Origin: Candidatus Promineifilum breve
GTDB lineage: Bacteria > Chloroflexota > Anaerolineae > Promineifilales > Promineifilaceae
DNA: 64,000 nucleotides
Direction: 5' to 3'
Assembly: GCF_900066015.1 (NCBI RefSeq)
Contig: NZ_LN890655.1
Span: forward strand, 2,334,726 to 2,398,725
The notes beneath the pieces are model-generated. The model made no database searches and was not told the origin of the DNA. It saw nothing but the letters and a program-made list of their open reading frames with translations. This document shows positions 32,386 to 41,056 of the stretch, in pieces. Every line of letters starts with the position of its first letter. Position 1 is the stretch's first letter. The translations under genes and the position numbers were made by a program.

Positions 32386-32413
32386 GGGTTACCTCAGGTT
32401 TGGGTGGATGAAT

Positions 32414-32492
32414 GCAGGGGAGCGGGGGAGCAGGGGTGCAGGGGAGAAGGACAGGCTCACCCCTGCTCCCCTGCCCCCCTGCCCCCCTGCGC
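32414..32492. repeat. Inverted GCAGGGGAGCGGGGGAG repeat
   Basis: The left arm 32414-32447 (G-rich) and right arm 32459-32492 (C-rich) can pair. The right arm codes for the last residues of BMC-P 2. A second copy lies at 43708-43805. Confidence 0.85.
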
Positions 32493-32756
32493 CAAATCCA
32501 CATCATCCACAATCCCCACAACAGCCTGATCCACCGGCACAAACGTCTCCGGCAATGCCTGGGCCGCCTCGCGGCTGCCGACGATGAAGACCAGTTCGCC
32601 CGGCGCGGCCTGGGCCGTGGCATCGGCGGCCACCACCGGCTCGCCGGCCGGCTGCTGGGTCTTGCTCAAGGGCTGGACGATGAGGAACTTGATCCCCGTC
32701 AGCCCATCATATTTCTGGGTCGCCACGACCGTGCCGATTACCTTTGCCAGTTGCAT
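32457..32756 (-). CDS. BMC-P (EutN/CcmL) vertex shell protein 2 with repeat-derived tail
   Basis: The 99-residue protein MQLAKVIGTVVATQKYDGLT then IKFLIVQPL, GELVFIVGSREAAQ and DQAVVGIVDDVDL is a clear EutN/CcmL pentamer. After the family's normal end it adds LAQGGRGAGEQG, encoded by an intergenic G/C-rich repeat arm, so the stop codon is inside the repeat. ATG 32756 begins the conserved part; the frame extending to 32831 overlaps the BMC-T gene. Three different pentamers in one locus suggest specialised vertices. Confidence 0.95.
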   Translation of the reverse strand: MQLAKVIGTVVATQKYDGLTGIKFLIVQPLSKTQQPAGEPVVAADATAQAAPGELVFIVGSREAAQALPETFVPVDQAVVGIVDDVDLAQGGRGAGEQG

Positions 32757-32770
32757 AAGAACTATTCTTC

Positions 32771-33358
32771 TTAGGTGGGCGGCCAGGCGAGGTGATCGCC
32801 GAAACGGCCGCTGCTGTTCACGTTGTCCCACATCTCGCCGTGCAGTTGGGCGATGACCACCCGGCGCACGACCTGCCCGCCGGCCGCGTCGCCGGCGATG
32901 GCGACGGCCGCTTCCACGTCGGTCACCCGCCCGCCGAACAGGGCCAGCCCCTTGCCGCCCAGGCCGTCGCCCAGCCGCAGTTGGTTGAGCCGCACCTCGG
33001 CTCCCTTCAGCCCGGCGTCAGCGGCCGAGATGGCCGCGGCCACACTGGCTGTCTCGACAATGCCAATCGCCTCGGCGTCGGCCGTGGCCCGCGCGCCGCG
33101 CAGCGCCGCCACCACGCCCGGATGGACGTTGGGCAACAGCAGCCGGTCGCGCAGGGCGTCGCCGCCGACCAGCAGACCCGCGGCCACGGCCTCGTCCACG
33201 TCGGCCACCTCGCCCGTCACCAGCACCAGGTAGTAGCCGGGCTGGATCGTGCCGCTCAGAATGCGCTCGACCGGGGCGCGCTTCACCATTGCGTCACCGG
33301 CCTCGATGCCGGCGGCGATACTGTGGAACTCCAGCAGGGCGAGCGCGGGGGAGGTCAT
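32771..33358 (-). CDS. BMC-T tandem-domain trimeric shell protein 1
   Basis: The 195-residue protein carries two BMC domains. The first is LALLEFHSIAAGIEAGDAMV..VTGEVADVDEAV and the second is AIGIVETASVAAAISAADAGL..GRVTDVEAAVAIAG. Trimers of tandem proteins form pseudo-hexameric tiles, often with larger gated pores for metabolites or cofactors. ATG 33358 gives MTSPALALLE; the upstream frame runs into a dispersed repeat. It starts the distal part of the operon, downstream of the inserted TPR gene. Confidence 0.93.
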   Translation of the reverse strand: MTSPALALLEFHSIAAGIEAGDAMVKRAPVERILSGTIQPGYYLVLVTGEVADVDEAVAAGLLVGGDALRDRLLLPNVHPGVVAALRGARATADAEAIGIVETASVAAAISAADAGLKGAEVRLNQLRLGDGLGGKGLALFGGRVTDVEAAVAIAGDAAGGQVVRRVVIAQLHGEMWDNVNSSGRFGDHLAWPPT

Positions 33359-33370
33359 AAGAGTAGAAGA

Positions 33371-33400
33371 ATCCACAGATTTCACAGATTACGCAGATTA
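33371..33400. repeat. Single-arm CACAGATTT-family repeat
   Basis: ATCCACAGATTTCACAGATT then ACGCAGATTA lies just upstream of the BMC-T 1 gene. Together with the transposase remnant it marks the right junction of the split BMC locus. Confidence 0.8.
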
Positions 33401-33445
33401 TTTATTGGTTTGTAGTAAACCCAATGTGCAAGTTTTTTTGAACGA

Positions 33446-33475
33446 TTGACAAAACAAAGGAGACCTACATACGAT
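33446..33475 (+). promoter_or_regulatory. Promoter-like TTGACA/TACGAT before the transposase fragment
   Basis: TTGACA (33446-33451) and TACGAT (33470-33475) are 18 bases apart and point into the fragment at 33503. GGAGACCT (33459-33466) and AGGTCTCC (33507-33514) are inverted copies around the start region, suggesting translation control as in some insertion sequences. Confidence 0.5.
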
Positions 33476-33502
33476 AGAGGAATTAGCAACAAACCAAACC
33501 GT

Positions 33503-33592
33503 ATGGAGGTCTCCACCATAGATATTAGCACATACATCGTGAGCGTATTCACTTTCATCGACGACTGGTTTCAACAACAAGCCAAGCCATAG
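33503..33592 (+). pseudogene. Transposase N-terminal remnant (IS4/IS982-type)
   Basis: The frame MEVSTIDISTYIVSVFTFID then DWFQQQAKP and stop resembles the first 29 residues of DDE transposases of the IS982/IS4 kind (..VFCLIDDWL..). The rest of the gene is absent. It has its own promoter-like sequence. It lies between BMC-T 1 and the low-GC TPR gene, so it probably dates from the event that split the locus. Confidence 0.55.
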
Positions 33593-33607
33593 GTTAGTCA
33601 GCTTAAA

Positions 33608-35194
33608 TCAGCCAGGAACCTGTACCTTTAACCTTTTCGGGATTTGTTTCAGATCATGGATCTGGCCATTTGTCGCTAAGGACTTGCTCTGCTCCACCTC
33701 GGAGAATAGTGATTCATAGTATCTTTGGTCTGCTCGTGTCAGACCTTTCCGAGTAAGCATGAACCCAGCGAAAGCAACGACCATTGCCCATATCACGGAT
33801 ACTATTCCGATTATCAAGAAAGCCACAAACTCATTTGACGGGTCTATTCTTGGAAGGAGAACAAATATGATCAACAGAGTGCCCAGAACACTTAAGCCGA
33901 CAATAATCCAAATTCCTGGCCCCTTATACTCTGGCTGGCCGCGTAGACGATACAAAGCACTAGCAATAAATACTCCACCAAATACACCAATCGTTGGGCC
34001 AATGAACATTAGTATTAGGGCAAGAAAGCTGTCGACATTTTGGTAATAAAAACGCCAAATTAGAGCAGCGGCAATCAAGTATCCGGCAGCAGCAACAATA
34101 CCTAGCATAGGAGAGCGACGCCCTTTCCCTTGCCGCTTAAACATGTCATCTTGCAGTTCCTGATGACGCTTGTTCAAAGCATCAAGCAGTTCGTCCTTAC
34201 GTGAAAGTAGAGCGTTGTTTATTACATCTTGGAACTTAGGGATGCTCTGATAGGCAGCCAAAATTCCTTGCCTGACCCGCAAATATATGCCACTAGCAAG
34301 TCCTTTCTGTGCTTCAATATAATCATTTTCGGCCGGTTCCCAGTGAGCTGGCGCGTAATGAGACGCGAGCAAATCGACGGCTTGCTGTCGAACCTTACTT
34401 GCATCATCTATGGTTGATTTTGCTACATTGTTAGCATAGTCAAGCATCAACTTTTGGACACCTCTGACATCTGACCTCATGCTGTCAAACGAGTTGTCTT
34501 TGTCAGAGCGTTCATAGTTATGTGGATCAAGTTGAATACTAAACCCTAAATGTCTTGCGGCATCTTTTTGGTGGCCTAATTTGGCTCCATATTGGGCAAT
34601 ACTATAATGGGCTTCTGCCAATTTTCCATCTCTACGAACCGCTTCGATAACTGACTGATAAGCCCCTACTGTATCGCCCATTTCGTGCTGTGTGCGTGCT
34701 TTGTATACGAGAGAATAGGCCGAATAGTGAAGAGATTCTGGGCGGGCATATTTCGCCCCTAATTCAAAATGCTTCAGTGCTTCGGGCAAGTCCTTAATGT
34801 GGAAGAGGTGTATGTCACCAATTGTGTGGTGGACAACAAAATCTGTGGGATTTAACTTCAGTGATTCCCTAAACGCGTCAAGAGCGTTGTCATACCATTC
34901 TTTTTGATAATAATCTAAACCCCTGTCGCGCAACTCTCGTGCCGCGGTTGTCATTGGTGCAGCTAGTCTAGAATTTATTTCCTGGAAAATTTGTCGCTGC
35001 TGTTCCAACCGCCAGGAAATATCGCTAAGTCCGCGCTGAACTGTTCCTGATAGGGCCTGTAACTCGTTAGTGACGTTCCATTGAAGGTTTGCTATATCAT
35101 CTGAAATCATGAGCGTATTCCAACTCATCTGTTCAGATAGTTCACTTACCATGTACTCATAAGGATCCTCTCCGCGAAGTCGTGGGCTAGTCAT
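33608..35194 (-). CDS. TPR and membrane protein of unknown function inserted in the BMC locus
   Basis: The 528-residue protein has a coiled-coil-like N-terminus (WNVTNELQALSGTVQRGLSD, WRLEQQRQIFQEINSRL) and TPR units at about 85-235 (YYQKEWYDNALDAFRESLKLNP, LPEALKHFELGAKYARPES). A long helical region and four membrane segments (about 365-490) follow, with a charged tail. The GC content is visibly lower than in the flanking BMC genes. It has no BMC-like motif and splits the shell and enzyme genes. It could be a recent arrival, possibly of defence or stress type, but no known defence family is recognised. Confidence 0.75.
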   Translation of the reverse strand: MTSPRLRGEDPYEYMVSELSEQMSWNTLMISDDIANLQWNVTNELQALSGTVQRGLSDISWRLEQQRQIFQEINSRLAAPMTTAARELRDRGLDYYQKEWYDNALDAFRESLKLNPTDFVVHHTIGDIHLFHIKDLPEALKHFELGAKYARPESLHYSAYSLVYKARTQHEMGDTVGAYQSVIEAVRRDGKLAEAHYSIAQYGAKLGHQKDAARHLGFSIQLDPHNYERSDKDNSFDSMRSDVRGVQKLMLDYANNVAKSTIDDASKVRQQAVDLLASHYAPAHWEPAENDYIEAQKGLASGIYLRVRQGILAAYQSIPKFQDVINNALLSRKDELLDALNKRHQELQDDMFKRQGKGRRSPMLGIVAAAGYLIAAALIWRFYYQNVDSFLALILMFIGPTIGVFGGVFIASALYRLRGQPEYKGPGIWIIVGLSVLGTLLIIFVLLPRIDPSNEFVAFLIIGIVSVIWAMVVAFAGFMLTRKGLTRADQRYYESLFSEVEQSKSLATNGQIHDLKQIPKRLKVQVPG

Positions 35195-35326
35195 TGCACT
35201 ATTCCTCCTTTAGGTCGTATTTCCAACCCGCACATTCCATTAGTAAGCAACTTTAGTTGCGTTCTGCAGCGGTGTCTTCACCGCCGACGGCGCTGAAGCG
35301 CCTGACTACAAACAAAGCATGACTTA

Positions 35327-36844
35327 TTAGACAATACGGAAGGAATCGACTAACGTGCAGCGACGAATACGGCTGAAGCTGATCGGCCCGGTTATTCCTT
35401 CGCCGGTGGGGCTGGCGATGGTGAACGAGCAGAAGCCCTCGCCGCCATAGCCCAACCCGGCCAGACAGGGGCCATTCTTGACGAAGATGCTGCAATCCAT
35501 CTCCCGCGCCATACGGCTCAGGTTGTCGAGATTCTTGGAGTGCATCACCGCCGTGTGGCGGAAGCCGTGCTCGGCCTCGACGGCCAGGTCGATGGCTTCA
35601 TTGGCGTTGTTGACGCGCACGACGGGCATGATCGGCATCATCTGCTCCGACCAGACGACGGGGTGATTCTGCTCGACCTCGACGACGATCTGGCGCACCT
35701 CCGGCCCGGCGCTGACGCCGATCTCGGCCAGCAGCACGTTGGCATTCTTGCCGATGAAGGCCTTGTTCATGTCGGCGTACTTGCGCGGGCCATGGTCGGC
35801 CGTCGTCACCGCCTTCCACAGCCGGTTGAACTGCCAAGAGTTGAGCCGCAGCGCGCCGTTGGCTTCCATGGCGCGGATGAGGTCGTCGGCAACAGAGGCC
35901 ACGACGAACGTCTCCTTCTCGGTGGTGCAGACGATGTTGTTATCGAACGAGCCGCCGATGACGATGTCGCGACCGGCCTGGGCGATGTCGGCCGTCTCGT
36001 CAACGACGACCGGCGGGTTGCCCGGCCCGGCGCACACTGCCCGCTTGCCGCTCTGCATGGCGGCGCGAACGACGGGCGTGCCGCCGGTGACCACCAGCAG
36101 GCGGATGAGCTTGTGGGTCATCAACGCCTGGGCCGATTCCAGCGTCGGGTTGGCTACGCAGGTCAGCAGGTCGGCCGGGCCGCCGGCGGCGCGAATGGCC
36201 CGGTTGAGGATTTGCACGGTGCGATTGGACGCGCCCTTGGCGCTGGGATGGGCATTGAAGACCACGGCGTTGCCCGCGGCGATCATACTGATGGCATTGC
36301 AAATGACCGTGCTGGTGGGGTTGGTGCTGGGGGTCAGCGCGCCGATAACGCCATAGGGGGCGTATTCGACCAGCGTCAGGCCGCGGTCGCCGCTCCAGGC
36401 GTGGGGAACCAGCGCCTCGGTGCCGGGGGCCTTGTCGGCATTGAGGACGTTCTTGAGCACCTTGTCCTCGACGCGCCCCATGCCCGTCTCGCTGTGGGCC
36501 AGCTCGGCCAGCAGCAGGGCGTTCTCGCGGGCGGCGCGGCGCATGTGGGCCACCATGTCCTTGCGGATGTCCAGCGGCAGGGCGTTGAGGCGCAGGAAGG
36601 CGGCGCGGGCGGCGGCGGCGGCCTCGTCCAGCGTGGCGTAGACGCCGTCGTCGCCGGCAGAAGGCGCGGCCTGCGGCGTCGCGCCATAGCCGCCGTTGGC
36701 GCGGCCGGCCGGGCGGGGCGGCTCGGCGGCCTTCGTGGCCGGCGTCGGCGCGGCCGGCGGTGGGGTCTTGGCCCCCCCCGGTGCTGCACCGCCTACCTCA
36801 CGCATCACGCGCTCAATAATGGACTGGATTTCCCGGTCATCCAT
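35327..36844 (-). CDS. CoA-acylating aldehyde dehydrogenase (PduP/EutE-like), BMC cargo
   Basis: It oxidises an aldehyde to the acyl-CoA with NAD+ inside the shell. The 505-residue protein begins with an amphipathic helix (MDDREIQSIIERVMREVGG, residues 1-19) and a Pro/Ala/Gly linker (20-65), the usual encapsulation-peptide layout. The catalytic domain (about 68-490) has TPSTNPTST and the catalytic Cys306 in FDNNIVCTTEKE, a hallmark of the PduP/EutE group. In this locus the likely substrate is acetaldehyde from DeoC. It is the last gene before the inserted TPR gene. Confidence 0.95.
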   Translation of the reverse strand: MDDREIQSIIERVMREVGGAAPGGAKTPPPAAPTPATKAAEPPRPAGRANGGYGATPQAAPSAGDDGVYATLDEAAAAARAAFLRLNALPLDIRKDMVAHMRRAARENALLLAELAHSETGMGRVEDKVLKNVLNADKAPGTEALVPHAWSGDRGLTLVEYAPYGVIGALTPSTNPTSTVICNAISMIAAGNAVVFNAHPSAKGASNRTVQILNRAIRAAGGPADLLTCVANPTLESAQALMTHKLIRLLVVTGGTPVVRAAMQSGKRAVCAGPGNPPVVVDETADIAQAGRDIVIGGSFDNNIVCTTEKETFVVASVADDLIRAMEANGALRLNSWQFNRLWKAVTTADHGPRKYADMNKAFIGKNANVLLAEIGVSAGPEVRQIVVEVEQNHPVVWSEQMMPIMPVVRVNNANEAIDLAVEAEHGFRHTAVMHSKNLDNLSRMAREMDCSIFVKNGPCLAGLGYGGEGFCSFTIASPTGEGITGPISFSRIRRCTLVDSFRIV

Positions 36845-36848
36845 GATA

Positions 36849-36893
36849 AGTGGTCAGTGGTCTGTGGTCTGTGGTCAGTAGTCAGTGGTCACT
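36849..36893. repeat. TGGTCAGTGGTCTGTGG-type tandem repeat
   Basis: Units of GTGGTC/AGTGGTC repeat between the BMC-P 3 and aldehyde dehydrogenase genes. The inverse type (CCACGGACCACAGACCAC) is read in frame in the penicillin-binding protein gene at 58417-58480. Confidence 0.85.
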
Positions 36894-37191
36894 AGGGAGA
36901 AGTCCCTTTATTGTATTTCTCTTGGCCGTCTACTTCCCACGAATCGACAATCGCCATGATGACGGCGTCGCACGGCCGCTTGTCGGTCTGTCGCGTCTGG
37001 CGGGCCGAGCTGCCGGTGGCGACCATGACGACCTCGCCCAGGCCCGCGCCCACGGCATCGGCGGCCACGACGTAGCCGCGCTCGTCCTCGTTGGCCACGC
37101 TCAGGCGGCGGACGACGAGGAACTTCAGACCGTCCAGCGACGGCTCTTTCTGGGTCGCTACCAGTGTACCGACTACTCTGCCGAGAAACAT
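36892..37191 (-). CDS. BMC-P (EutN/CcmL) vertex shell protein 3
   Basis: The 99-residue protein MFLGRVVGTLVATQKEPSLD then KFLVVRRLS, GAGLGEVVMVATGSSARQT and DAVIMAIVDSWEVDG is a third EutN/CcmL-type pentamer. It is distinct in sequence from the other two. ATG 37191 is chosen; the frame to 37218 adds residues with no family match. It lies between BMC-H and the aldehyde dehydrogenase. Confidence 0.95.
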   Translation of the reverse strand: MFLGRVVGTLVATQKEPSLDGLKFLVVRRLSVANEDERGYVVAADAVGAGLGEVVMVATGSSARQTRQTDKRPCDAVIMAIVDSWEVDGQEKYNKGTSP

Positions 37192-37213
37192 AATTCCCCC
37201 GGAGAATGATTTA

Positions 37214-37312
37214 GCCACGGATTTTCACGGATTTGACGGATCATCACGGATCGAGCGGACGAGGCTCTCGCTTCAATCCGTTCAATCCGTCATATCCGTG
37301 AAAATCCGTGGC
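37214..37312. repeat. Hairpin repeat of the ACGGATTT family between BMC-H and BMC-P 3
   Basis: The left arm (GCCACGGATTTTCACGGATT) and right arm (its inverse, ending GAAAATCCGTGGC) make a 99-bp unit, related to the one at 2956-3033. Confidence 0.85.
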
Positions 37313-37318
37313 TAATAA

Positions 37319-37609
<291 letters not shown>

Positions 37610-37635
37610 GTCATCTCTCCTTAAATGGAAGAAGA

Positions 37636-37702
37636 ATCCACAGATTTCACAGATTTCACAGATATGAAATCTTCATCTGTGAAATCTGTGTAATCTGTGG
37701 AT
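37636..37702. repeat. Hairpin repeat of the CACAGATTT family between BMC-T 2 and BMC-H
   Basis: ATCCACAGATTTCACAGATT at the left and its inverse TGTGTAATCTGTGGAT at the right fold into a near-perfect 67-bp hairpin. It could lower or raise the relative level of the abundant BMC-H message. Confidence 0.88.
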
Positions 37703-37710
37703 TTCTTATC

Positions 37711-38349
37711 TTATTCGCCGCGTTTCTCGATCTCGCGGCCGGTGACGCTTTCGATGGCGTCAATGGCCGCCTGGTAGCCGGCCATGATGTCGCGCTCCTC
37801 GCCGCCCAGGTAGATGCGGCCGAAGCTGCCGAAGGCCCGCACCTCCAGGATATTGAGGTCGGCCCGCTTCTCGGCCTCGTTGGCCGCCAGCGCCGCGTAG
37901 GCCGCCGGCTGCACCTCCATGACGAACAGCGTTTGCCCGGCCAGCAGCATGTGGCCGTGGCGGGTGCGGTTGATGAGCTGCGTCTGGTGCGGGTCGATAT
38001 TGCGGATGATCTGGCTGGAGACGACCTTGGGCTTCAGCCGTTGCGACTCGGCCACACCGATGGCCTCCAGGATGGCCGCTCCCGCCGCCCGCACGCTGGC
38101 CTGGCTGGACGAATGTACCTCCAGCAGCCCGTAGAGGCGCTCGATGATCTGCATCCCCGGCCGCACGTCGGTGGCCTTCAGGGCCACGTCGGTGATGCGG
38201 TTGATCTCGATGCCGGGCGAGATTTCGATCCACAGCGAGGCGTCGCCGGGCAGGGGCAGGAAGCCGCCGGCCACCGTGCCCAGAAAGGCCGCGTGTTGCG
38301 GCTGGAGATTGTCGAGAAAAACGTAGCTGCGCAGTTCAGTATCGGACAC
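37711..38349 (-). CDS. BMC-T tandem-domain trimeric shell protein 2
   Basis: The 212-residue tandem protein includes [20 protein letters not shown], then [20 protein letters not shown], then [20 protein letters not shown], then [20 protein letters not shown]. This is the pattern of the trimeric shell proteins that can stack face to face and have gated pores. It differs clearly from BMC-T 1. The gene starts two bases after the stop of the zinc-finger gene, so the two are translationally linked. Confidence 0.93.
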   Translation of the reverse strand: MSDTELRSYVFLDNLQPQHAAFLGTVAGGFLPLPGDASLWIEISPGIEINRITDVALKATDVRPGMQIIERLYGLLEVHSSSQASVRAAGAAILEAIGVAESQRLKPKVVSSQIIRNIDPHQTQLINRTRHGHMLLAGQTLFVMEVQPAAYAALAANEAEKRADLNILEVRAFGSFGRIYLGGEERDIMAGYQAAIDAIESVTGREIEKRGE

Positions 38350-38351
38350 GG

Positions 38352-38633
38352 TTAACGACTCCTACGGGCGGGGGCGGGCATGGCCGGCTCGGGGCGGGCC
38401 ACCTGGCGGCGGCGGGCGCGGCGGCGCGAGTCGGCCGCCGCCTGCTCCAGCAGGTAATGAACGCCGTTGAGGAATTCATCGTCGAAGAAGCGATTGCCGC
38501 AGATGTCGCAGACGTAGGCCGGCGAATCGGGCATGACCAGCATGTGTTTGCCCAGCTTCATCAGATAGGGCGTTGTCACCGGCCGGCAGCGGCCGATGCC
38601 ACATTCTTCACAACGAATGGATGACACGTTCAT
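38352..38633 (-). CDS. YgiT-type zinc-finger protein in the BMC operon
   Basis: The 93-residue protein has two CxxC pairs (C8/C11 in RCEECGIG, C42/C45 in [11 protein letters not shown]), as in the N-terminal zinc domain of YgiT/MqsA. The second half is helical and ends in a basic Arg/Ala/Pro tail ([20 protein letters not shown]). There is no toxin beside it. Its start shares a base with the deoC stop (TAATG), so it belongs to the BMC transcript. It may regulate the locus or bind cargo; both are inferences. Confidence 0.85.
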   Translation of the reverse strand: MNVSSIRCEECGIGRCRPVTTPYLMKLGKHMLVMPDSPAYVCDICGNRFFDDEFLNGVHYLLEQAAADSRRRARRRQVARPEPAMPAPARRSR

Positions 38634-39502
38634 TATCTCCTGGCCTCGGATACGATGGCGACGCCGGCGCTGGCGCCGACGCGCGTGGCCCCGGCGGCGA
38701 TCATCGCCTGGGTATCGGCGTAATTGCGCACGCCCCCGGCCGCCTTCACGCCCAGATCGGGGCCGACGACGCGGCGCATGAGGGCCACGTCCTCGACGGT
38801 CGCCCCGCCCGGCCCGAAGCCGGTCGAGGTCTTCACGTAATCCGCCCCGGCCGCCTTCGACAGTTGGCAGGCGATGACTTTTTCCTCATCGGTCAGCAGC
38901 GCGGCCTCGATGATGACCTTCACCAGCGCGTTGCCGGCGTGGGCCGTGCGCACGACGCTGGCGATGTCCTCACTGACGGCGCGGTAGTCACGCGATTTGA
39001 GCGCGCCGACGTTGATGACCATGTCGATCTCGGTCGCGCCGTCGCGGATGGTCTGTTGCGTCTCGTAGGCTTTCACCGCCGGCGGCGTGGCCCCCAGCGG
39101 GAAGCCGACCACCGTGCAGACCTTCACGTCGGAGCCTTTCAGCAATTGGGCGCACAGGCGGACGTGGGTCGGGTTGACGCACACCGAAGCGAAATGATGG
39201 GTGCGGGCCTCGTAGCACAGTTGGGCGATCTGATCCTGGGTGGCGTCGGCCTTCAGCAGGGTGTGGTCGATGTAGCGGGCGATGTTACCGTCCTGGGGCA
39301 ATGCGCCGAGGCGCGACGACACGCGCGACGCCCCGGCCGAGACGACGCGGCCGACCTTATCGGCACAATGGGCCACGCAACTGCCGTCGCTGCAATTGCA
39401 GCCGTCGGGGCGCGGCGCGGGCGCCGATTTCAGCCGCAGCAACACTTCGCGGGTCACCTCTTCGATGACCCGTTCAACGGTGGCGGTGTCGTAGGTACTC
39501 AT
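38633..39502 (-). CDS. deoC: Deoxyribose-phosphate aldolase with N-terminal targeting extension, BMC cargo
   Basis: It splits 2-deoxyribose-5-phosphate into acetaldehyde and glyceraldehyde-3-phosphate. The 289-residue protein is about 70 residues longer than usual at the N-terminus. It has an amphipathic helix ([19 protein letters not shown], 6-24) followed by a Cys cluster C35, C37, C42, C46 ([12 protein letters not shown]) and a linker. The aldolase core has D160 (EIDMVINVG), the Schiff-base Lys224 (YVKTSTGFG) and Lys253 (VKAAGGVR). The helix looks like an encapsulation peptide. DeoC is the signature enzyme that defines the locus chemistry. Confidence 0.96.
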   Translation of the reverse strand: MSTYDTATVERVIEEVTREVLLRLKSAPAPRPDGCNCSDGSCVAHCADKVGRVVSAGASRVSSRLGALPQDGNIARYIDHTLLKADATQDQIAQLCYEARTHHFASVCVNPTHVRLCAQLLKGSDVKVCTVVGFPLGATPPAVKAYETQQTIRDGATEIDMVINVGALKSRDYRAVSEDIASVVRTAHAGNALVKVIIEAALLTDEEKVIACQLSKAAGADYVKTSTGFGPGGATVEDVALMRRVVGPDLGVKAAGGVRNYADTQAMIAAGATRVGASAGVAIVSEARR

Positions 39503-39533
39503 TCAGCTTGTCGGTCTATCGTCTTGCGCCCGC

Positions 39534-40310
39534 TCAATAGGCGGACGGGGGCTTGGCCTGCTTGTCCGTCGCCGCGCTCGCGACCGGTGCGGCGGCGGGT
39601 TGCCCATCCAGGGCGTCGATCTTGGCGACGCGGGCGGCATGTCGCCCACCGCCGAATTCCGTGCCCAGCCAGGTTTTCACGATTTGCTGGGCCAGGTTGG
39701 GGCCGATGAGACCCGCGCCCAGGGTCAGGACGTTGGCGTTGTTGTGCTCGCGGCTGTTCACGGCTGTGGCCTGATCATAGCACATTGCCGCGCGTATACC
39801 AGCGATCTTGTTGGCGGCCATGCAACTGCCGATGCCCGCGCCATCGATGATGATGCCGCGCCAGGCCTCGCCCGCGGCCACCCGCCGGGCCACGGCCACG
39901 GCGATGTCGGGGTAATCGACCGCCTCTTTGCTGTGCGTGCCGCAATCGATGATCTCGTACTCGGCGGCCAGCGTGGCCTTCAGCGCCTCTTTCAGTTCGT
40001 AGCCGCCGTGGTCGGCCCCCAGGGCGATGCGCCGGCCGCCGGGCTTACCGGCCGCGGTTGGGGGCGGATTGGCCGGGCCGACTTGCAGGGTGATCCGGCG
40101 TTCCTGGGCGGCCTGACGGGCCAGGGGGGTGATGATGGTGTTGGGGGCCAGGGTCAGGGTCGCGCCGCTGGGGGTCTCGCGCACGGCGGCCTCGTCGAGC
40201 AGGGGGCGCTTGCGGCCGGTGTCAGGCGCGCCCGGCGTGTCGCCCGCGCCCAGCGTTCGCATCACCACCCGGCGTACCAGCGCTTCTATCTCCGCCCGCT
40301 CATCCGCCAT
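39534..40310 (-). CDS. RpiB/LacAB-type sugar-phosphate isomerase with N-terminal targeting domain, BMC cargo
   Basis: It probably interconverts aldose- and ketose-phosphates. The 258-residue protein has an N-terminal helix (MADERAEIEALVRRVVMRTL) and a small domain at 33-77 (LTLAPNTIITPLARQAAQER). The isomerase core (93-220) has GADHGGYELK, GTHSKEAVDYPDIA and GAGIGSCMAANK, then REHNNANVLTLGAG. The position of E. coli RpiB Cys66 is Asp157, although Cys163 is nearby. The C-terminus is a low-complexity tail. ATG 40310 starts the targeting helix; the frame to 40502 overlaps lepB. It is the first enzyme gene of the BMC operon. Confidence 0.9.
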   Translation of the reverse strand: MADERAEIEALVRRVVMRTLGAGDTPGAPDTGRKRPLLDEAAVRETPSGATLTLAPNTIITPLARQAAQERRITLQVGPANPPPTAAGKPGGRRIALGADHGGYELKEALKATLAAEYEIIDCGTHSKEAVDYPDIAVAVARRVAAGEAWRGIIIDGAGIGSCMAANKIAGIRAAMCYDQATAVNSREHNNANVLTLGAGLIGPNLAQQIVKTWLGTEFGGGRHAARVAKIDALDGQPAAAPVASAATDKQAKPPSAY

Positions 40311-40327
40311 GAAACCCCCTTTTCGGA

Positions 40328-40939
40328 TTACCCGGATAAATGATCGTAATGCGGCACTTTCGACCAGTCGCTGGGCGGCCAATAGACGACCAGCGCCTTG
40401 CCCAGGATGTGATCCTCCGGCAAAAAGCCCCAGGCATGGGAATCGCTGGAGTTGTTGCGGTTGTCGCCCAGGACGAAGAATTGCCCTTCGGGCACGACCC
40501 AACTGCTGTTATAGGTGGGCGGGGCCTGGATGTACGGCTCATCAAGGGCCACGCCGTTGACGCGGACGATGCCGTCCTGGATCTCAATCGTATCGCCGGG
40601 GATGCCGATGACGCGCTTGATGAGGTTCAGCTCGCTGCGCGGGTGGCGAAAGACGATGATGTCGCCCCGCTCCGGCTCGTCCAACTGGTAGGCGAAGTTG
40701 CTGATGATGAGGTATTCGCCGTTGAGCAGGGTCGGGTTCATGCTGTTACCGTCGATGCGGTAGCGGCCGACCAGGCTATTGACGATCCAGAAGATGAAGA
40801 AGGTCAGCAGCAGCGTCTCCAGAATCTCGCGGACGAAGGCGGAGGTAGGGCGGCGCTGGGCGACGGGTTCGGCCGGGACCTGTTCCACAACGGGATACAA
40901 GTCCGGCGCGGGCGGATTAGTTCGTTCGACCACTGACAT
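40328..40939 (-). CDS. lepB: Signal peptidase I
   Basis: It removes signal peptides from exported proteins at the membrane. The 203-residue protein has one membrane segment (about 38-56). It is followed by the catalytic Ser66 (GNSMNPTL), Lys108 (LIKRVIGIPGD), and the final box GDNRNNSSDSHAWG. The gene ends 17 bp before the RpiB-like gene and may share its transcript, although it has no expected BMC role. Confidence 0.95.
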   Translation of the reverse strand: MSVVERTNPPAPDLYPVVEQVPAEPVAQRRPTSAFVREILETLLLTFFIFWIVNSLVGRYRIDGNSMNPTLLNGEYLIISNFAYQLDEPERGDIIVFRHPRSELNLIKRVIGIPGDTIEIQDGIVRVNGVALDEPYIQAPPTYNSSWVVPEGQFFVLGDNRNNSSDSHAWGFLPEDHILGKALVVYWPPSDWSKVPHYDHLSG

Positions 40940-41041
40940 GAATTACACTCTCAGGCGACCCCCCACGGGGCGAAAGCTAACGATGAGATGATAGCCGCCC
41001 ATCTTGCCCGGCGCAACACCTGCAACGAATCTTAAACGCGC

Positions 41042-41047
41042 TATAAT
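41042..41047 (+). promoter_or_regulatory. -10 box next to the SH3-like protein start
   Basis: TATAAT ends nine bases before ATG 41057. No ribosome site is seen between, which suggests a leaderless message. Confidence 0.45.
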
Positions 41048-41056
41048 GTGGCCCGT

